A DNA stretch of 64,000 bases from an uncultured Pseudomonadales bacterium (GTDB lineage Bacteria > Pseudomonadota > Gammaproteobacteria > Pseudomonadales > Azotimanducaceae): the NCBI GenBank assembly GCA_958296295.1, contig OY282460.1, forward strand, positions 1,054,001 through 1,118,000, written 5' to 3'. A program made the translations under genes and the position numbers. The notes beneath the pieces were generated by a model. It saw only the letters and a program-made list of their open reading frames with translations. It made no database searches and was not told the origin of the DNA. Below, piece by piece: positions 55,717 through 63,694 of the stretch; the stretch's first letter is position 1, and each line of letters starts with the position of its first letter.

Positions 55717-56187
55717 ATGTCGAAGTTCCACGATCTCACCATGAGGGCCGTCACGGGCGAGCCGCTCTCGTTCGAGAAGTACAAAGGGGCTGCGTGCCTG
55801 GTGGTGAACCTCGCCAGTCAATGAGGGTTGACGCCGCAGTACGCAGGTCTGCGTACCTTGCAAGAGAGTGGCGCCGTGACGGTGCTCGGCTTTCCCTGCA
55901 ACCAGTTCGGCGCGCAGGAACCGGGCACGGATGCGGAGATCCTCGAGTTCGCAACCGCCAACCACGACGCGAACTTCCAGATCTTCTCCAAGGTGGAGGT
56001 GAACGGCGACGGCGCGTGCGACCTCTACAAGCACTTGAAGTCGCGGCAAGCCCGCCCGGACGGCCAGACGGACATCGCTTGGAACTTCACCAAGTTCCTC
56101 GTGAACGGCGATGGCGAGGTGGTGGCGCGTTTCGAGCCGGGGACGGCGCCGGACGAGATCGCCCAAGCTCTGAAAGAGCGCCTTTGA
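55717..56187 (+). CDS. Glutathione peroxidase with in-frame UGA, probable selenoprotein
   Basis: A 157-codon gene, 156 residues if UGA is read. From the ATG at 55717 (GGGGGA upstream) the protein starts MSKFHDLTMRAVTGEPLSFE and reaches VVNLASQ; the next codon is TGA (55822-55824), then GLTPQYAGLRTLQ. In peroxidases of this family the residue here is the catalytic Cys or selenocysteine (consensus VNxAS-x-C/U-GLT-Q-Y-xL). The rest of the active site is intact: FPCNQFGAQEP (Gln) and IAWNFTKFLVNGDGEV (Trp, Asn). A SECIS-like hairpin begins 15 bases after the UGA. I conclude that residue 36 is selenocysteine. Selenocysteine machinery (selA, selB, selC, selD) is not in this window. A nonsense mutation is the alternative, but the position and hairpin make that unlikely. 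Confidence 0.88.
55839..55856 (+). promoter_or_regulatory. Bacterial SECIS-like hairpin in the peroxidase mRNA
   Basis: GTACGCA-GGTC-TGCGTAC is a perfect 7-bp stem with a 4-base loop. The first loop base, G at 55846, lies 21 bases after the UGA, inside the 16-37 base window expected for SelB-bound bacterial SECIS loops, which need a G among the first two loop bases. GCA just before the stem and TGC two bases after it could extend the stem past a small bulge. Confidence 0.78.
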
Positions 56188-56230
56188 GGTTCGCCCTCGG
56201 CTGACGGGGCCGCGGGCGGCGGGGGATGGT

Positions 56231-56983
56231 CTACTGGCGCATCCGAAAGTCGTTCCGGCCGCTCTTGTCCTCCCCGCGCATCAAGTACAACGTGCGTTCG
56301 GACATGGCCAGCGGGCCGCTGCGCCGGGTGGCGAGGTCGCGCCGGTACACGGACGTCGTGGGCATGTAGCGCAACGTCAGGCCGCGGCGGGGCTCGGCGG
56401 ACCGGTTCGCTGCCGAGCCGTGGATCAGAAAGACGTCGTGCAACGAGATCTGGCCCACATCCAGCACGATGTCCCTGGCGGCGGTCGCGTCGAATTCGTC
56501 GCGCCGGATTTCCAACGGCAAGCTCAACCCGTCGGCGTTGTTCACGTCGTGCTTGCCGAGTTCGCGCCGCCGGTGGGAACCGGGGATCACGCGCAGGCAG
56601 CCGTTCTCGCGCGTCGCCGCGTCCACGGCTATCCACACCGAACAGGTGGCCAGCGGCCGAATGGGCCAATACTCGCCGTCTTGGTGCCAAGGGGTTTTCG
56701 TGCCCACCTTCGGCGGTTTGGCGAAGAAGCTGGAGTTCCAGAGCGCGAAATCCGCGCCGATGAGCTGTTCCACCATGGCGAGAATCGCCGGTGTGCGGGC
56801 GATGTTCAGAAAGCCGGTGTCGAACGCCAACACGGCGGGGCAGTAGTCGCGGAACTCCGGGTGCTTGGCGATCAGGCGATCGTGCGCGTGGCGAATGCCG
56901 GCGAGCGCCTCGTCGCCAAGGCGGAAGTCCGGGATGACGTAGCCGTCTTCGACGTAACGGCGAATCTGCGGTTCCGTGAGCAT
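56231..56983 (-). CDS. Phytanoyl-CoA dioxygenase (PhyH) family oxygenase
   Basis: Product of 250 residues, a second Fe(II)/2-oxoglutarate oxygenase in the window. It starts MLTEPQIRRYVEDGYVIPDF; the metal site is H100-Q-D102 (TPWHQDGEYWP) with distal His188 (VFLIHGSAANRS) and an Arg shortly after (RRGL) to bind 2-oxoglutarate. Sequence around PGSHRRREL is typical of PhyH. Convergent with the peroxidase. Shares little sequence with the oxygenase at 43.1 kb, so substrate probably differs. Confidence 0.93.
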   Translation of the reverse strand: MLTEPQIRRYVEDGYVIPDFRLGDEALAGIRHAHDRLIAKHPEFRDYCPAVLAFDTGFLNIARTPAILAMVEQLIGADFALWNSSFFAKPPKVGTKTPWHQDGEYWPIRPLATCSVWIAVDAATRENGCLRVIPGSHRRRELGKHDVNNADGLSLPLEIRRDEFDATAARDIVLDVGQISLHDVFLIHGSAANRSAEPRRGLTLRYMPTTSVYRRDLATRRSGPLAMSERTLYLMRGEDKSGRNDFRMRQ

Positions 56984-56993
56984 GCGGCCGATT

Positions 56994-57743
56994 CTAACCG
57001 CGACCGATAAACGGCATCGTCGAAGCCATCACGGTGATGAACGGCACGTTGGCGTCGAGCGGCAGGCTGTCCATGTAGATCACCGCCTGGGCGACGTTCT
57101 CCACCGCCATCGTCGGCTCCGGCTTGATGGAACCGTCGGCCTGTCTCGCGCCGCGTCCCATGCGCGCTGTCATCGGCGTGAGGGCATTGCCGATGTCGAT
57201 CTGGCCGCAGACGATGTGGTGTTCGCGGCCGTCGAGGAACGTCGACCGGGTAAGGCCGGTAAGAGCGTGCTTGGTGGCGGTGTACGGGGCCGAGTTGGGG
57301 CGCGGCACGTGCGCCGAAATGGAGCCGTTGTTGATGATGCGCCCGCCCTTGGGAACTTGATTCCTCATCAGGCGAACGGCGTGTTGCGTACACAAGAACG
57401 GGCCGGTGAGGTTCACGTCCACCACGCGCTGCCATTGCGCGAGCGTGAGCTCTTCCAACGGCACCGGCGGCGCTCCGGCCCCGGCGTTGTTGAACAGGAG
57501 GTCCAGGCGTCCGAAAGTCCCCTTCGTCTTGGCGAACAGCGCCGCCACGGAATCCTCGTCGGCGACATCCGCGCGCACCGCGAGCGCTCGCTCGCCGGCG
57601 CCGGATTGCGCGGCCACCTCTTCCAGCAACTCCAAGCGCCGTCCGGCCAAGGCCACCCGATAGCCGGCCTTCAAGAGCGCGAGCGTAGTGTGTTTGCCGA
57701 TGCCGGTGCCGGCCCCCGTGACGATTGCGACCTTGCCGTCCAT
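56994..57743 (-). CDS. Short-chain dehydrogenase/reductase
   Basis: Product of 249 residues with TGAGTGIG near residue 9-16 (nucleotide site), NNAGAG, and the catalytic set Ser141/Ser143 (NNGSISAH), Tyr154 and Lys158 (YTATK). Classical SDR, likely NAD(P)-dependent, substrate unknown. Between the PhyH gene (10 bases downstream) and the broken luciferase-like gene (31 bases upstream), all on the same strand, so these three may have formed an oxidative catabolic unit. Confidence 0.94.
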   Translation of the reverse strand: MDGKVAIVTGAGTGIGKHTTLALLKAGYRVALAGRRLELLEEVAAQSGAGERALAVRADVADEDSVAALFAKTKGTFGRLDLLFNNAGAGAPPVPLEELTLAQWQRVVDVNLTGPFLCTQHAVRLMRNQVPKGGRIINNGSISAHVPRPNSAPYTATKHALTGLTRSTFLDGREHHIVCGQIDIGNALTPMTARMGRGARQADGSIKPEPTMAVENVAQAVIYMDSLPLDANVPFITVMASTMPFIGRG

Positions 57744-57774
57744 CTCGTGTCCTTCTCCCCCGACCAGGATTGGG

Positions 57775-58992
57775 CTATTCGGATTGCTCCGCCCTCACGT
57801 GCGCCGAGAGCGCCGTCTGCGCCGGCCCGGCGGCGGCGGCCATGGCTTCGCGGGCGCGCTCGTTCTCTTGTATTTTGCTCATGATCGCATGCCCCGCGCG
57901 CAGCCATGTGCCGCGGTTCTCGATGACGAACCGGTTGGACTCGCGGTAGCCGTCCAACATGCCGTTCACCTCCGGGATCACGTAGCGGGCCACCAGATCC
58001 CAGCTGTTCAACGTGTCGGCGCGATTCGCCCAATCGTGGACGAAGCCGATGACCACGCCGAAGCCGCCGGTGACCTCGATCATCCTCTCTATGCGCGCCA
58101 CCAAATCCCGCGGCGTGCCGATCACGGCCACGCTGCCCTCGCTGAAAGCCGTTGCGTCCACGGCTTCGTCCGGCGTCTTGAAAATCGTGCCCTCGCCAGC
58201 CGCCAGAGTGCCCACGGTGTATTCGTTGTTGTGGCGGAACAACCCTTCTTTCGCCTGCTCCCGCGCCTTGTCCCGGGTTTCCGCCAGGTGCCAACTCATC
58301 ACCACGCGCCAGCCGCGGCGGTCCACCGTTGCGGCGTGCTTGGCCGCGGACTCTTCGGCGAAGCTCCACTGCAAAGGCAGGGCCTGCAGGCCGGCTTTGG
58401 TGGTGGAACCGATGGAGAGCACGCCGGCGCCGTGTTTGCCGGCCAGCGTCATGCCGGAGGGGCTCACCATGGACGCCACGGCGAACTCCATGTCGCGCTG
58501 CAAGGGCAGGAGTTGCAGCTTGGCTTCGTTCAGTTGGAACTACTCGCACTGGTAGCTGAACCGTTCGCCGCCGGCGAAGAGACGACGGATCACGCCCATC
58601 GCTTCGTCTTGGCGATCGCGCAGCAGCATCGGATCCACGCCCAGCGTGTGGGCGTCGGAAGGCAGCGCGCCGGGGCCGGAGCCGAAGATCAAACGGCCGC
58701 CGCTCTGGTGGTCTAGCTGCGCCAGACGCTGCGCCACCATGAACGGGTGGTGGTAGGGCAGCGAAACCACGCCCGTGCCGAGCCGGATGCGGTGGGTGCG
58801 CTCCGCGGCGGCGGCCAGGAACAGCTCCGGCGAAGCGATGATCTCCCAGCCGGTGGAGTGGTGCTCGCCGCACCAGAACTCGTCAAAGCCCAACCGATCC
58901 ATGTGCTCCACGAGGGCCAAATCGCTGCGCAGCTGCAGCGTGGGGTTCTCGCCGATGGGGTGGTGCGGGGCCAGGAAGGCGCCGAATTTCAT
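57775..58992 (-). pseudogene. Luciferase-like (LLM) flavin monooxygenase, amber-interrupted
   Basis: The frame from ATG 58992 (MKFGAFLAPHHPIGENPTL) to 57775 is one 406-codon frame with a single TAG at 58542-58540. Upstream: DEFWCGEHHSTGWEIIASPE and IRLGTGVVSLPYHHPFMVAQRLAQLDHQSGGR, typical of flavin monooxygenases. The stop follows FSYQCE and precedes FQLNEAKLQLLPLQ; in relatives a Trp fits there, so TGG to TAG is a single change. Downstream is intact to AEQSE. The gene looks freshly broken, unless a sequencing error is involved. Confidence 0.78.
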
Positions 58993-59112
58993 GTCGCGCA
59001 ATGGCGGTTGCCTCTCGTTGCGGTGGTCGTCATAGCTAACCACATGTTCGCGGCCGACCACCCAAGCTCGCGCATTCGCCATGGAAGCGAGCACTCACTT
59101 CGCGGCCGGCAT

Positions 59113-60510
59113 TCAACGCGCTTCGCGCACCGTGGGGGCGCGGGACTCCCTCGGCATGGTTACGCTCGCATCCACTCCACCTTGCGGGCCGGAGTCTATA
59201 CGCACGCGCCAGCCGTGCGCTTGGCACAGCTGATGCACGATGGCGAGGCCCAGGCCGCTGCCGCCGGTGGCGGGTTGGCGAGAGGCGTCCAGACGGTAGA
59301 AGGGCTGGAAAACCCGCTCCCGATCCGCGGTCGGAATGCCGGGGCCGCAGTCCACCACGTGCACCACGAGGTCCGTGGCGCTCTCCACAACGAGCCGCGC
59401 GATGCCGCCGTGTTGCTGGGCGTTCTGCACCAGGTTGGCGACGACCCGTCGGAATGCGTCGGTGGCGATGTTCCAGTGGCCCGGTTCCCCGTGCCAACGC
59501 ACCGGGACGTTGTCGCCCGCCGCGGAGACCACGCCGCCCAGGTACTCGCGGAAGTCCACGACGCGGGAAGGCTCTCGGGTGCCGCGGGCGAAGCGCAAGG
59601 CGTTGGCGATGAGCTCGTCCATGGCGGCGAGATTGCGTTCGAACCGCTCCACCAAGTCTCCGGGCACATCGTCCGGCAGCAGTTCGAGCGCGAAACGCAT
59701 GCGCGTGAGCGGCGTGCGCAGATCGTGCGAGACGCCGGCCAACAACGTCGTGCGGTTGGCGAGCAGCTCGCTCACGTCCCGCGCCATGGCGTTGAAGCTG
59801 GTGGCCAACGCAACGAGCTCGGTGGGCCCCTCCTCCGGCAACGCCTCGAAGCCTTGCGTGCCGCGGAACGACTTCACCGCCGCCGCCGCCTTGGAAAGCG
59901 GCCTCGCCATCCTTCGCACCAGATACGCCGAGCCGACCGCGAACAGCGCCGCCGCCACCACGACGACCACCGCCAGCACGTAGAGCGGACGCACATCCTC
60001 GCGCTTCGCCGAGAAGCCCACCTGCAGCAGGTGGCCACCCATGGGAATGTTGGCCCAGAGCAAATCGTCGCTGGCCATGAGACCCACCGGTTCGCCAAGC
60101 CGCTCGCTCAACTTGGCCTCGAGCAGATCGTGAAAGCGTGTGCCCGGCGTCACCGCCGGCAGCTCGCGAATGTCCGCCGTGATCACCAGATCATGCGCCT
60201 GCAGCATCTCGATCTCGAAATAGAGCCTGGCTTGTGGCGGCAGCTCCACCCAAGTCTGCGCGGACAGCACCACCAGCCCGGCTTCGTCGTCGGCGGATCG
60301 ATCCTCGATGGGGCGGATAACGAAGACCGCCAACGCGGCGATGGAGGTGAGCGCTATGACGGTGGCGCTGGCGGCATGCACCAGGTTGATGCGCGCCAGC
60401 AAGGTGGATGGCGGCTTGAGCGCTTCCGGGCGCCGCACGCGCCGTCCCCAAATGCGCCCGGCCGCGGCCGTCAGGCGGCGTCTGGACAGAACATGTAGCC
60501 CTTGCCCCAC
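59113..60510 (-). CDS. EnvZ-like sensor histidine kinase
   Basis: Product of up to 465 residues. Two transmembrane helices (about 45-66 and 170-195) frame a periplasmic sensor of about 100 residues. A HAMP segment (RRMARPLSKAAAAVKSFRG) precedes the phospho-acceptor LLAGVSHDLRTPLTRMR and the ATPase boxes NLVQNAQQHG, DCGPGIP and GGSGLGLAIV. Size and order match EnvZ. It overlaps the response regulator by 40 bases if the GTG at 60510 is used; a later start (for example GTG near 60438) would remove that overlap without loss of domains. Signal unknown; osmolarity by analogy. Confidence 0.9.
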   Translation of the reverse strand: MGQGLHVLSRRRLTAAAGRIWGRRVRRPEALKPPSTLLARINLVHAASATVIALTSIAALAVFVIRPIEDRSADDEAGLVVLSAQTWVELPPQARLYFEIEMLQAHDLVITADIRELPAVTPGTRFHDLLEAKLSERLGEPVGLMASDDLLWANIPMGGHLLQVGFSAKREDVRPLYVLAVVVVVAAALFAVGSAYLVRRMARPLSKAAAAVKSFRGTQGFEALPEEGPTELVALATSFNAMARDVSELLANRTTLLAGVSHDLRTPLTRMRFALELLPDDVPGDLVERFERNLAAMDELIANALRFARGTREPSRVVDFREYLGGVVSAAGDNVPVRWHGEPGHWNIATDAFRRVVANLVQNAQQHGGIARLVVESATDLVVHVVDCGPGIPTADRERVFQPFYRLDASRQPATGGSGLGLAIVHQLCQAHGWRVRIDSGPQGGVDASVTMPRESRAPTVREAR

Positions 60511-61244
60511 ACGGTGCGAATGAAGCGCGGCGCGCCGGTTGGCGGTTCGATCTTGCTGCGCAGGCGCGTGATGCGCACATCGATGCTGCGATCGAACCGT
60601 GTTCGCGCCATGCCGTTCAGGGCGCCGAGAATGGCATCCCGATCCAGCACTTCGTTCGGATGCCGCGCCATGACGCAGAGCAGATCGTATTCGGCGGACG
60701 TGAGCGGTACGGGGCTGCCCCTCCTGGTGAGTTGGTAGGCGCGAAAGTCCAGCACGAATTCGCCGAACTCGACCACCACCCCTTGCGCGTCCCGGCGGTC
60801 GGGCACGCGGCGCAGCACGGCGCGAATGCGGGCGAGCAGCTCGCGCGGATTGAACGGCTTGCCGAGGTAATCGTCGGCACCCACTTCCAACCCGGCGATT
60901 CTATCCGCGTCCTCGCCGCAAGCGGAAAGGATGATGATGGGCAAGTCGCTGTCCCGCTTCAGCCGCTTGGCGATGGCCAAGCCGTCTTCGCCGGGAAGCA
61001 TGAGGTCGAGAATCACCAGATCCACGCCACCGGCGGCCAGCGACTCGTCCATGGCAACGCCATCGTGCGCCGTGGCGACAGCGTAGCCATGACGCGCAAG
61101 ATAATCCGCGATGAGTTCACGGAGTTCCGGGTCGTCATCCACCAGGAGCAGCTTGGTCCGGCTGTCGGTTTCCACCGCCGGCGGCGTCTGCCGCCCGGAG
61201 CCTTGGTGGAGCGCGTTCCGGAACGCCGCCGCGCCGTCCTTCAA
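60471..61244 (-). CDS. OmpR-family response regulator
   Basis: Product of 257 residues: receiver domain with acidic pocket LLLVDDD, phospho-acceptor Asp80 (VILDLMLPGEDG), Thr/Ser in IIILSAC and Lys129 (DDYLGKPF), then a winged-helix DNA-binding domain ending RSIDVRITRLRSKIE ... RTVWGKGYMFCPDA. It pairs with the kinase just downstream. The TTG at 61244 overlaps the stop of the secreted gene upstream (TTGA); a GTG at about 61172 (VETDSRTKLLLVDDD) is a likelier start because the first 23 residues are not conserved in the family. Confidence 0.93.
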   Translation of the reverse strand: MKDGAAAFRNALHQGSGRQTPPAVETDSRTKLLLVDDDPELRELIADYLARHGYAVATAHDGVAMDESLAAGGVDLVILDLMLPGEDGLAIAKRLKRDSDLPIIILSACGEDADRIAGLEVGADDYLGKPFNPRELLARIRAVLRRVPDRRDAQGVVVEFGEFVLDFRAYQLTRRGSPVPLTSAEYDLLCVMARHPNEVLDRDAILGALNGMARTRFDRSIDVRITRLRSKIEPPTGAPRFIRTVWGKGYMFCPDAA

Positions 61245-61849
61245 GGCGCGGAGCTCATCCGGGGGCCGTCTTGATGTTCGGCCGCGCCGTTTGGCCGTCC
61301 CGATCCCCCTGACGGTGCTTGCGTCTCCCGCGCCAGTCTGGTTCGCTGGACGGGGCCGCGTGATGTTGCCCCGACGCGGACATGCGCGCCATGCTTGGCT
61401 CGCTCGCGCTGGCGTTCCTCGAAACCCAAGCCGAACTTCATCGCCCCCTCGGCGGCATCGGGCAAGCGCTCGGAAGTGGCGGCCGGCTTGGCTCGTTCAC
61501 CGTTCGCCCGGGTCGCCCGGGCTGGCACCAGCGCGGGCGTGGCGGGTACGCGGCCGAAACGCGCGCGTTCGCGGTACACGATCGCGGGCGCCGGCTTGCC
61601 ACGCACCCGGCGAACGCTGCGGCGTTTGCGGCTTTCGGTGAAGAACCACCGTCGCTCCGCTCGGCTCAGGCTCTCCCAACCGCTTGCCAAGTCTGTCCAC
61701 TCGTGATCCGTCAAGTTCGAGTACGGGTTTTGGGCCGGGGTCGAATGCGATGTGGCGGCGAGGTCTTGCGCCCCGGCCGGCACCAGCAACGCCGCTGCCG
61801 CGGCAAGCGCGAGTGTTGTGCAGAAATACTTGCCGGCGGCGTGCGCCAT
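61241..61849 (-). CDS. Secreted basic protein, DUF3106-like, coupled to the two-component genes
   Basis: Product of 202 residues. Residues 9-27 form a signal peptide (LALAAAAALLVPAGA). The mature protein has a short conserved-looking segment, DLASGWESLSRAERRWFF, resembling the W-xx-LsP-xqR motif of DUF3106 proteins, followed by a disordered Arg/Ala-rich tail. Function unknown. Its stop overlaps the TTG start of the response regulator, so it may be co-expressed and perhaps act as a periplasmic accessory to the sensor. ATG at 61849 chosen for the signal peptide. Confidence 0.65.
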   Translation of the reverse strand: MAHAAGKYFCTTLALAAAAALLVPAGAQDLAATSHSTPAQNPYSNLTDHEWTDLASGWESLSRAERRWFFTESRKRRSVRRVRGKPAPAIVYRERARFGRVPATPALVPARATRANGERAKPAATSERLPDAAEGAMKFGLGFEERQRERAKHGAHVRVGATSRGPVQRTRLARETQAPSGGSGRPNGAAEHQDGPRMSSAP

Positions 61850-62008
61850 GCTCGTGTTCCGTGCTCGCTCACAATGGGGCGGAGCCGAGCGATCCCTGCC
61901 CTTTACTCTCCTCCCGCTGTCCCTGCTTCCATTCGCGCGGACTCGTCCGATCCGCGCAACCACGCCGGGCACCTAGGCGCCCGACCCCAAGTGTCGCGCT
62001 TCGTCGCT

Positions 62009-62047
62009 TGTCTGGCGCCGCGCCCGATTCGCGCTGGCCGCCAGACA
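62009..62047 (-). terminator. Long hairpin just downstream of the thiolase gene
   Basis: TGTCTGGCG (62009-62017) pairs with CGCCAGACA (62039-62047) and the inner bases can pair further (CGCG / CGCG). It starts 18 bases beyond the thiolase stop. No T tract, so a processing hairpin is also possible. Confidence 0.45.
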
Positions 62048-62065
62048 GGCAACTGGCGCGACCGC

Positions 62066-63259
62066 CTAAGCGCGCTCGAACAACCCGGCGGCGCCTTGGC
62101 CGCCGCCGATGCACATGGTCACCACGCCGTAGCGCTTGTTGCGGCGTTCCAACTCGCGCAGGATCGTGCCCGTGCAGCGCGACCCGGTCATGCCGAACGG
62201 ATGGCCGATGGAGATGCTGCCGCCGTTCACGTTGTACTTGTCGTTGTCGATGTCCAGCTCGTTGCGGCAGTACACGCATTGCGACGCGAACGCCTCGTTC
62301 AGTTCCCACAGATCGACGTCGTCTTGGCGCAGCCCCACGTTCTCCAACAAGCGCGGAATAGCGTACACCGGGCCGATGCCCATCTCGTCCGGCTCGCAGG
62401 CGGCGACGGTGAAGCCGCGGTACACGCCCATTGGCTTGAGGCCCAGCCGGTTCGCGCGCTCCGCGCTCATCAGCAACGTCATGGAAGCGCCGTCCGAAAG
62501 CTGCGAGGCGTTGCCGGCCGTCACCGTGCCGTCCTCCTCAAAGGCCGGCGGCAAGCCGGAGAGCGCTTGGAGGGTGGTGTTGGGGCGGTTGCACTCGTCG
62601 CGGTCCACGGACACTTCCGCGAAGCTCTCCTCGCCGGTTTGCCGGTCCACCTTCTTCATGGTGGCGGTCATCGGCGCGATCTCCTCGTCGATCCAGCCGG
62701 CCGCCTGCGCCTTGGCGTAGCGCATTTGACTTTGCAGGGCGTATTCGTCCTGCATGTCGCGGGTTACCTGGTAGCGGCGCGCGACGACTTCGGCGGTGTT
62801 GCCCATCGCCATGAAGATGGCGGGCTTTTCCTCCACCAGCTTGGTGTTGCGCGTGTCCGTGCGTCCGCGCGGGGAGCGCGCAGCGCCGGAGATGGAGTCC
62901 ACGCCGCCGGCCATCGCGACTTCGGTTTGTCCGGAGGCGATCTGATTCGACGCGATGGCGATGGATTGCAGGCCGGACGAGCAGAAACGGTTGATGGTCA
63001 TGCCGGCGGTGGTGATCGGCAGCCGCGAAAGCACCACGGCGAGGCGCGCCAGGTTGCCGTCTTGCTCGCCGGTGTGGTTGGCGGCGCCGACGACGACGTC
63101 CTCCACTTCCTCCGGCGCGACGTTCGGATTCCGGTCCAGCAGCGTGTCGATGCAGTGCGCGAGCATGTCATCGGAGCGCGTGAGATTGAAGCTGCCGCGA
63201 TGCGACTTGGCCAGCCCCGTGCGGATGTTGTCCACCACTACGACTTCTCTTGCGGCCAT
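62066..63259 (-). CDS. Acetyl-CoA C-acyltransferase (thiolase)
   Basis: Product of 397 residues, the thiolase fold with Cys93 (INRFCSSGLQS) that carries the acyl group, His353 (ISIGHPFGMTGSR) and Cys383 (CIGGGQGAAGLF) for proton transfer. It either splits 3-ketoacyl-CoA in beta-oxidation or joins two acetyl-CoA units; there is no partner gene (fadB or phaB type) next to it to decide. Start ATG at 63259 with a serviceable Shine-Dalgarno (GGGGGAA). Followed by a long hairpin. Confidence 0.95.
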   Translation of the reverse strand: MAAREVVVVDNIRTGLAKSHRGSFNLTRSDDMLAHCIDTLLDRNPNVAPEEVEDVVVGAANHTGEQDGNLARLAVVLSRLPITTAGMTINRFCSSGLQSIAIASNQIASGQTEVAMAGGVDSISGAARSPRGRTDTRNTKLVEEKPAIFMAMGNTAEVVARRYQVTRDMQDEYALQSQMRYAKAQAAGWIDEEIAPMTATMKKVDRQTGEESFAEVSVDRDECNRPNTTLQALSGLPPAFEEDGTVTAGNASQLSDGASMTLLMSAERANRLGLKPMGVYRGFTVAACEPDEMGIGPVYAIPRLLENVGLRQDDVDLWELNEAFASQCVYCRNELDIDNDKYNVNGGSISIGHPFGMTGSRCTGTILRELERRNKRYGVVTMCIGGGQGAAGLFERA

Positions 63260-63580
63260 ATGGTTGTTCCCCCTCGAAGGTTGTTGCGAGTATCCGTGCG
63301 ACCGGCAGAACCGACCGTCCCGACGGGGCTGAGTCTAGCCCAATTCGCGGCGCCTGTGCGCGTGTCGAAACGCGGCGCGGCGCGACGCCGCTCGCCGGAC
63401 GGCGAATGCAATCCAACCTCGCCATCGGCAAGCTGCGCGACGCCTGGTGCTCAAGGGCGAATGATGCCAGCCGCCGGCGCACCCAAAACGCGCCTGAACG
63501 AGCCGCGCGGCTTGCCCTGTGGGGGCCGCGTCACTACAATTGCGGCAATCGCGCTTCCCAAGACCGGTCGCGGCGCAACC
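63260..63580. other. Intergenic region between thiolase and tRNA-Lys
   Basis: No gene seen. It should hold the promoter of the thiolase (reverse strand) and that of tRNA-Lys, which is recognisable at 63512-63540. Confidence 0.6.
63512..63540 (+). promoter_or_regulatory. Candidate sigma70 promoter of tRNA-Lys
   Basis: TTGCCC at 63512-63517 and TACAAT at 63535-63540 are spaced by exactly 17 bases. Transcription would start near 63547, about 34 bases before the tRNA. Confidence 0.6.
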
Positions 63581-63656
63581 GGGTCGTTAGCTCAGTCGGT
63601 AGAGCAGCGGGCTTTTAACCCGTTGGTCCTGGGTTCGAGCCCCAGACGGCCCACCA
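63581..63656 (+). tRNA. tRNA-Lys (anticodon TTT)
   Basis: 76-base cloverleaf: GGGTCGT pairs with ACGGCCC, discriminator A, encoded CCA. The anticodon loop CTTTTAA holds TTT. D arm AGCTCAGTCGGTAGAGC and T arm GGGTTCGAGCCCC are standard. Confidence 0.97.
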
Positions 63657-63694
63657 GAATACTCCCGGCGTGCGGAACAACCACTCCACGCTTC

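Noticed and set aside
55822..55824. UGA read as Trp throughout the genome
   Set aside because: TGA is the stop of rplY, pth, ychF and many others, so only a local recoding as selenocysteine fits.
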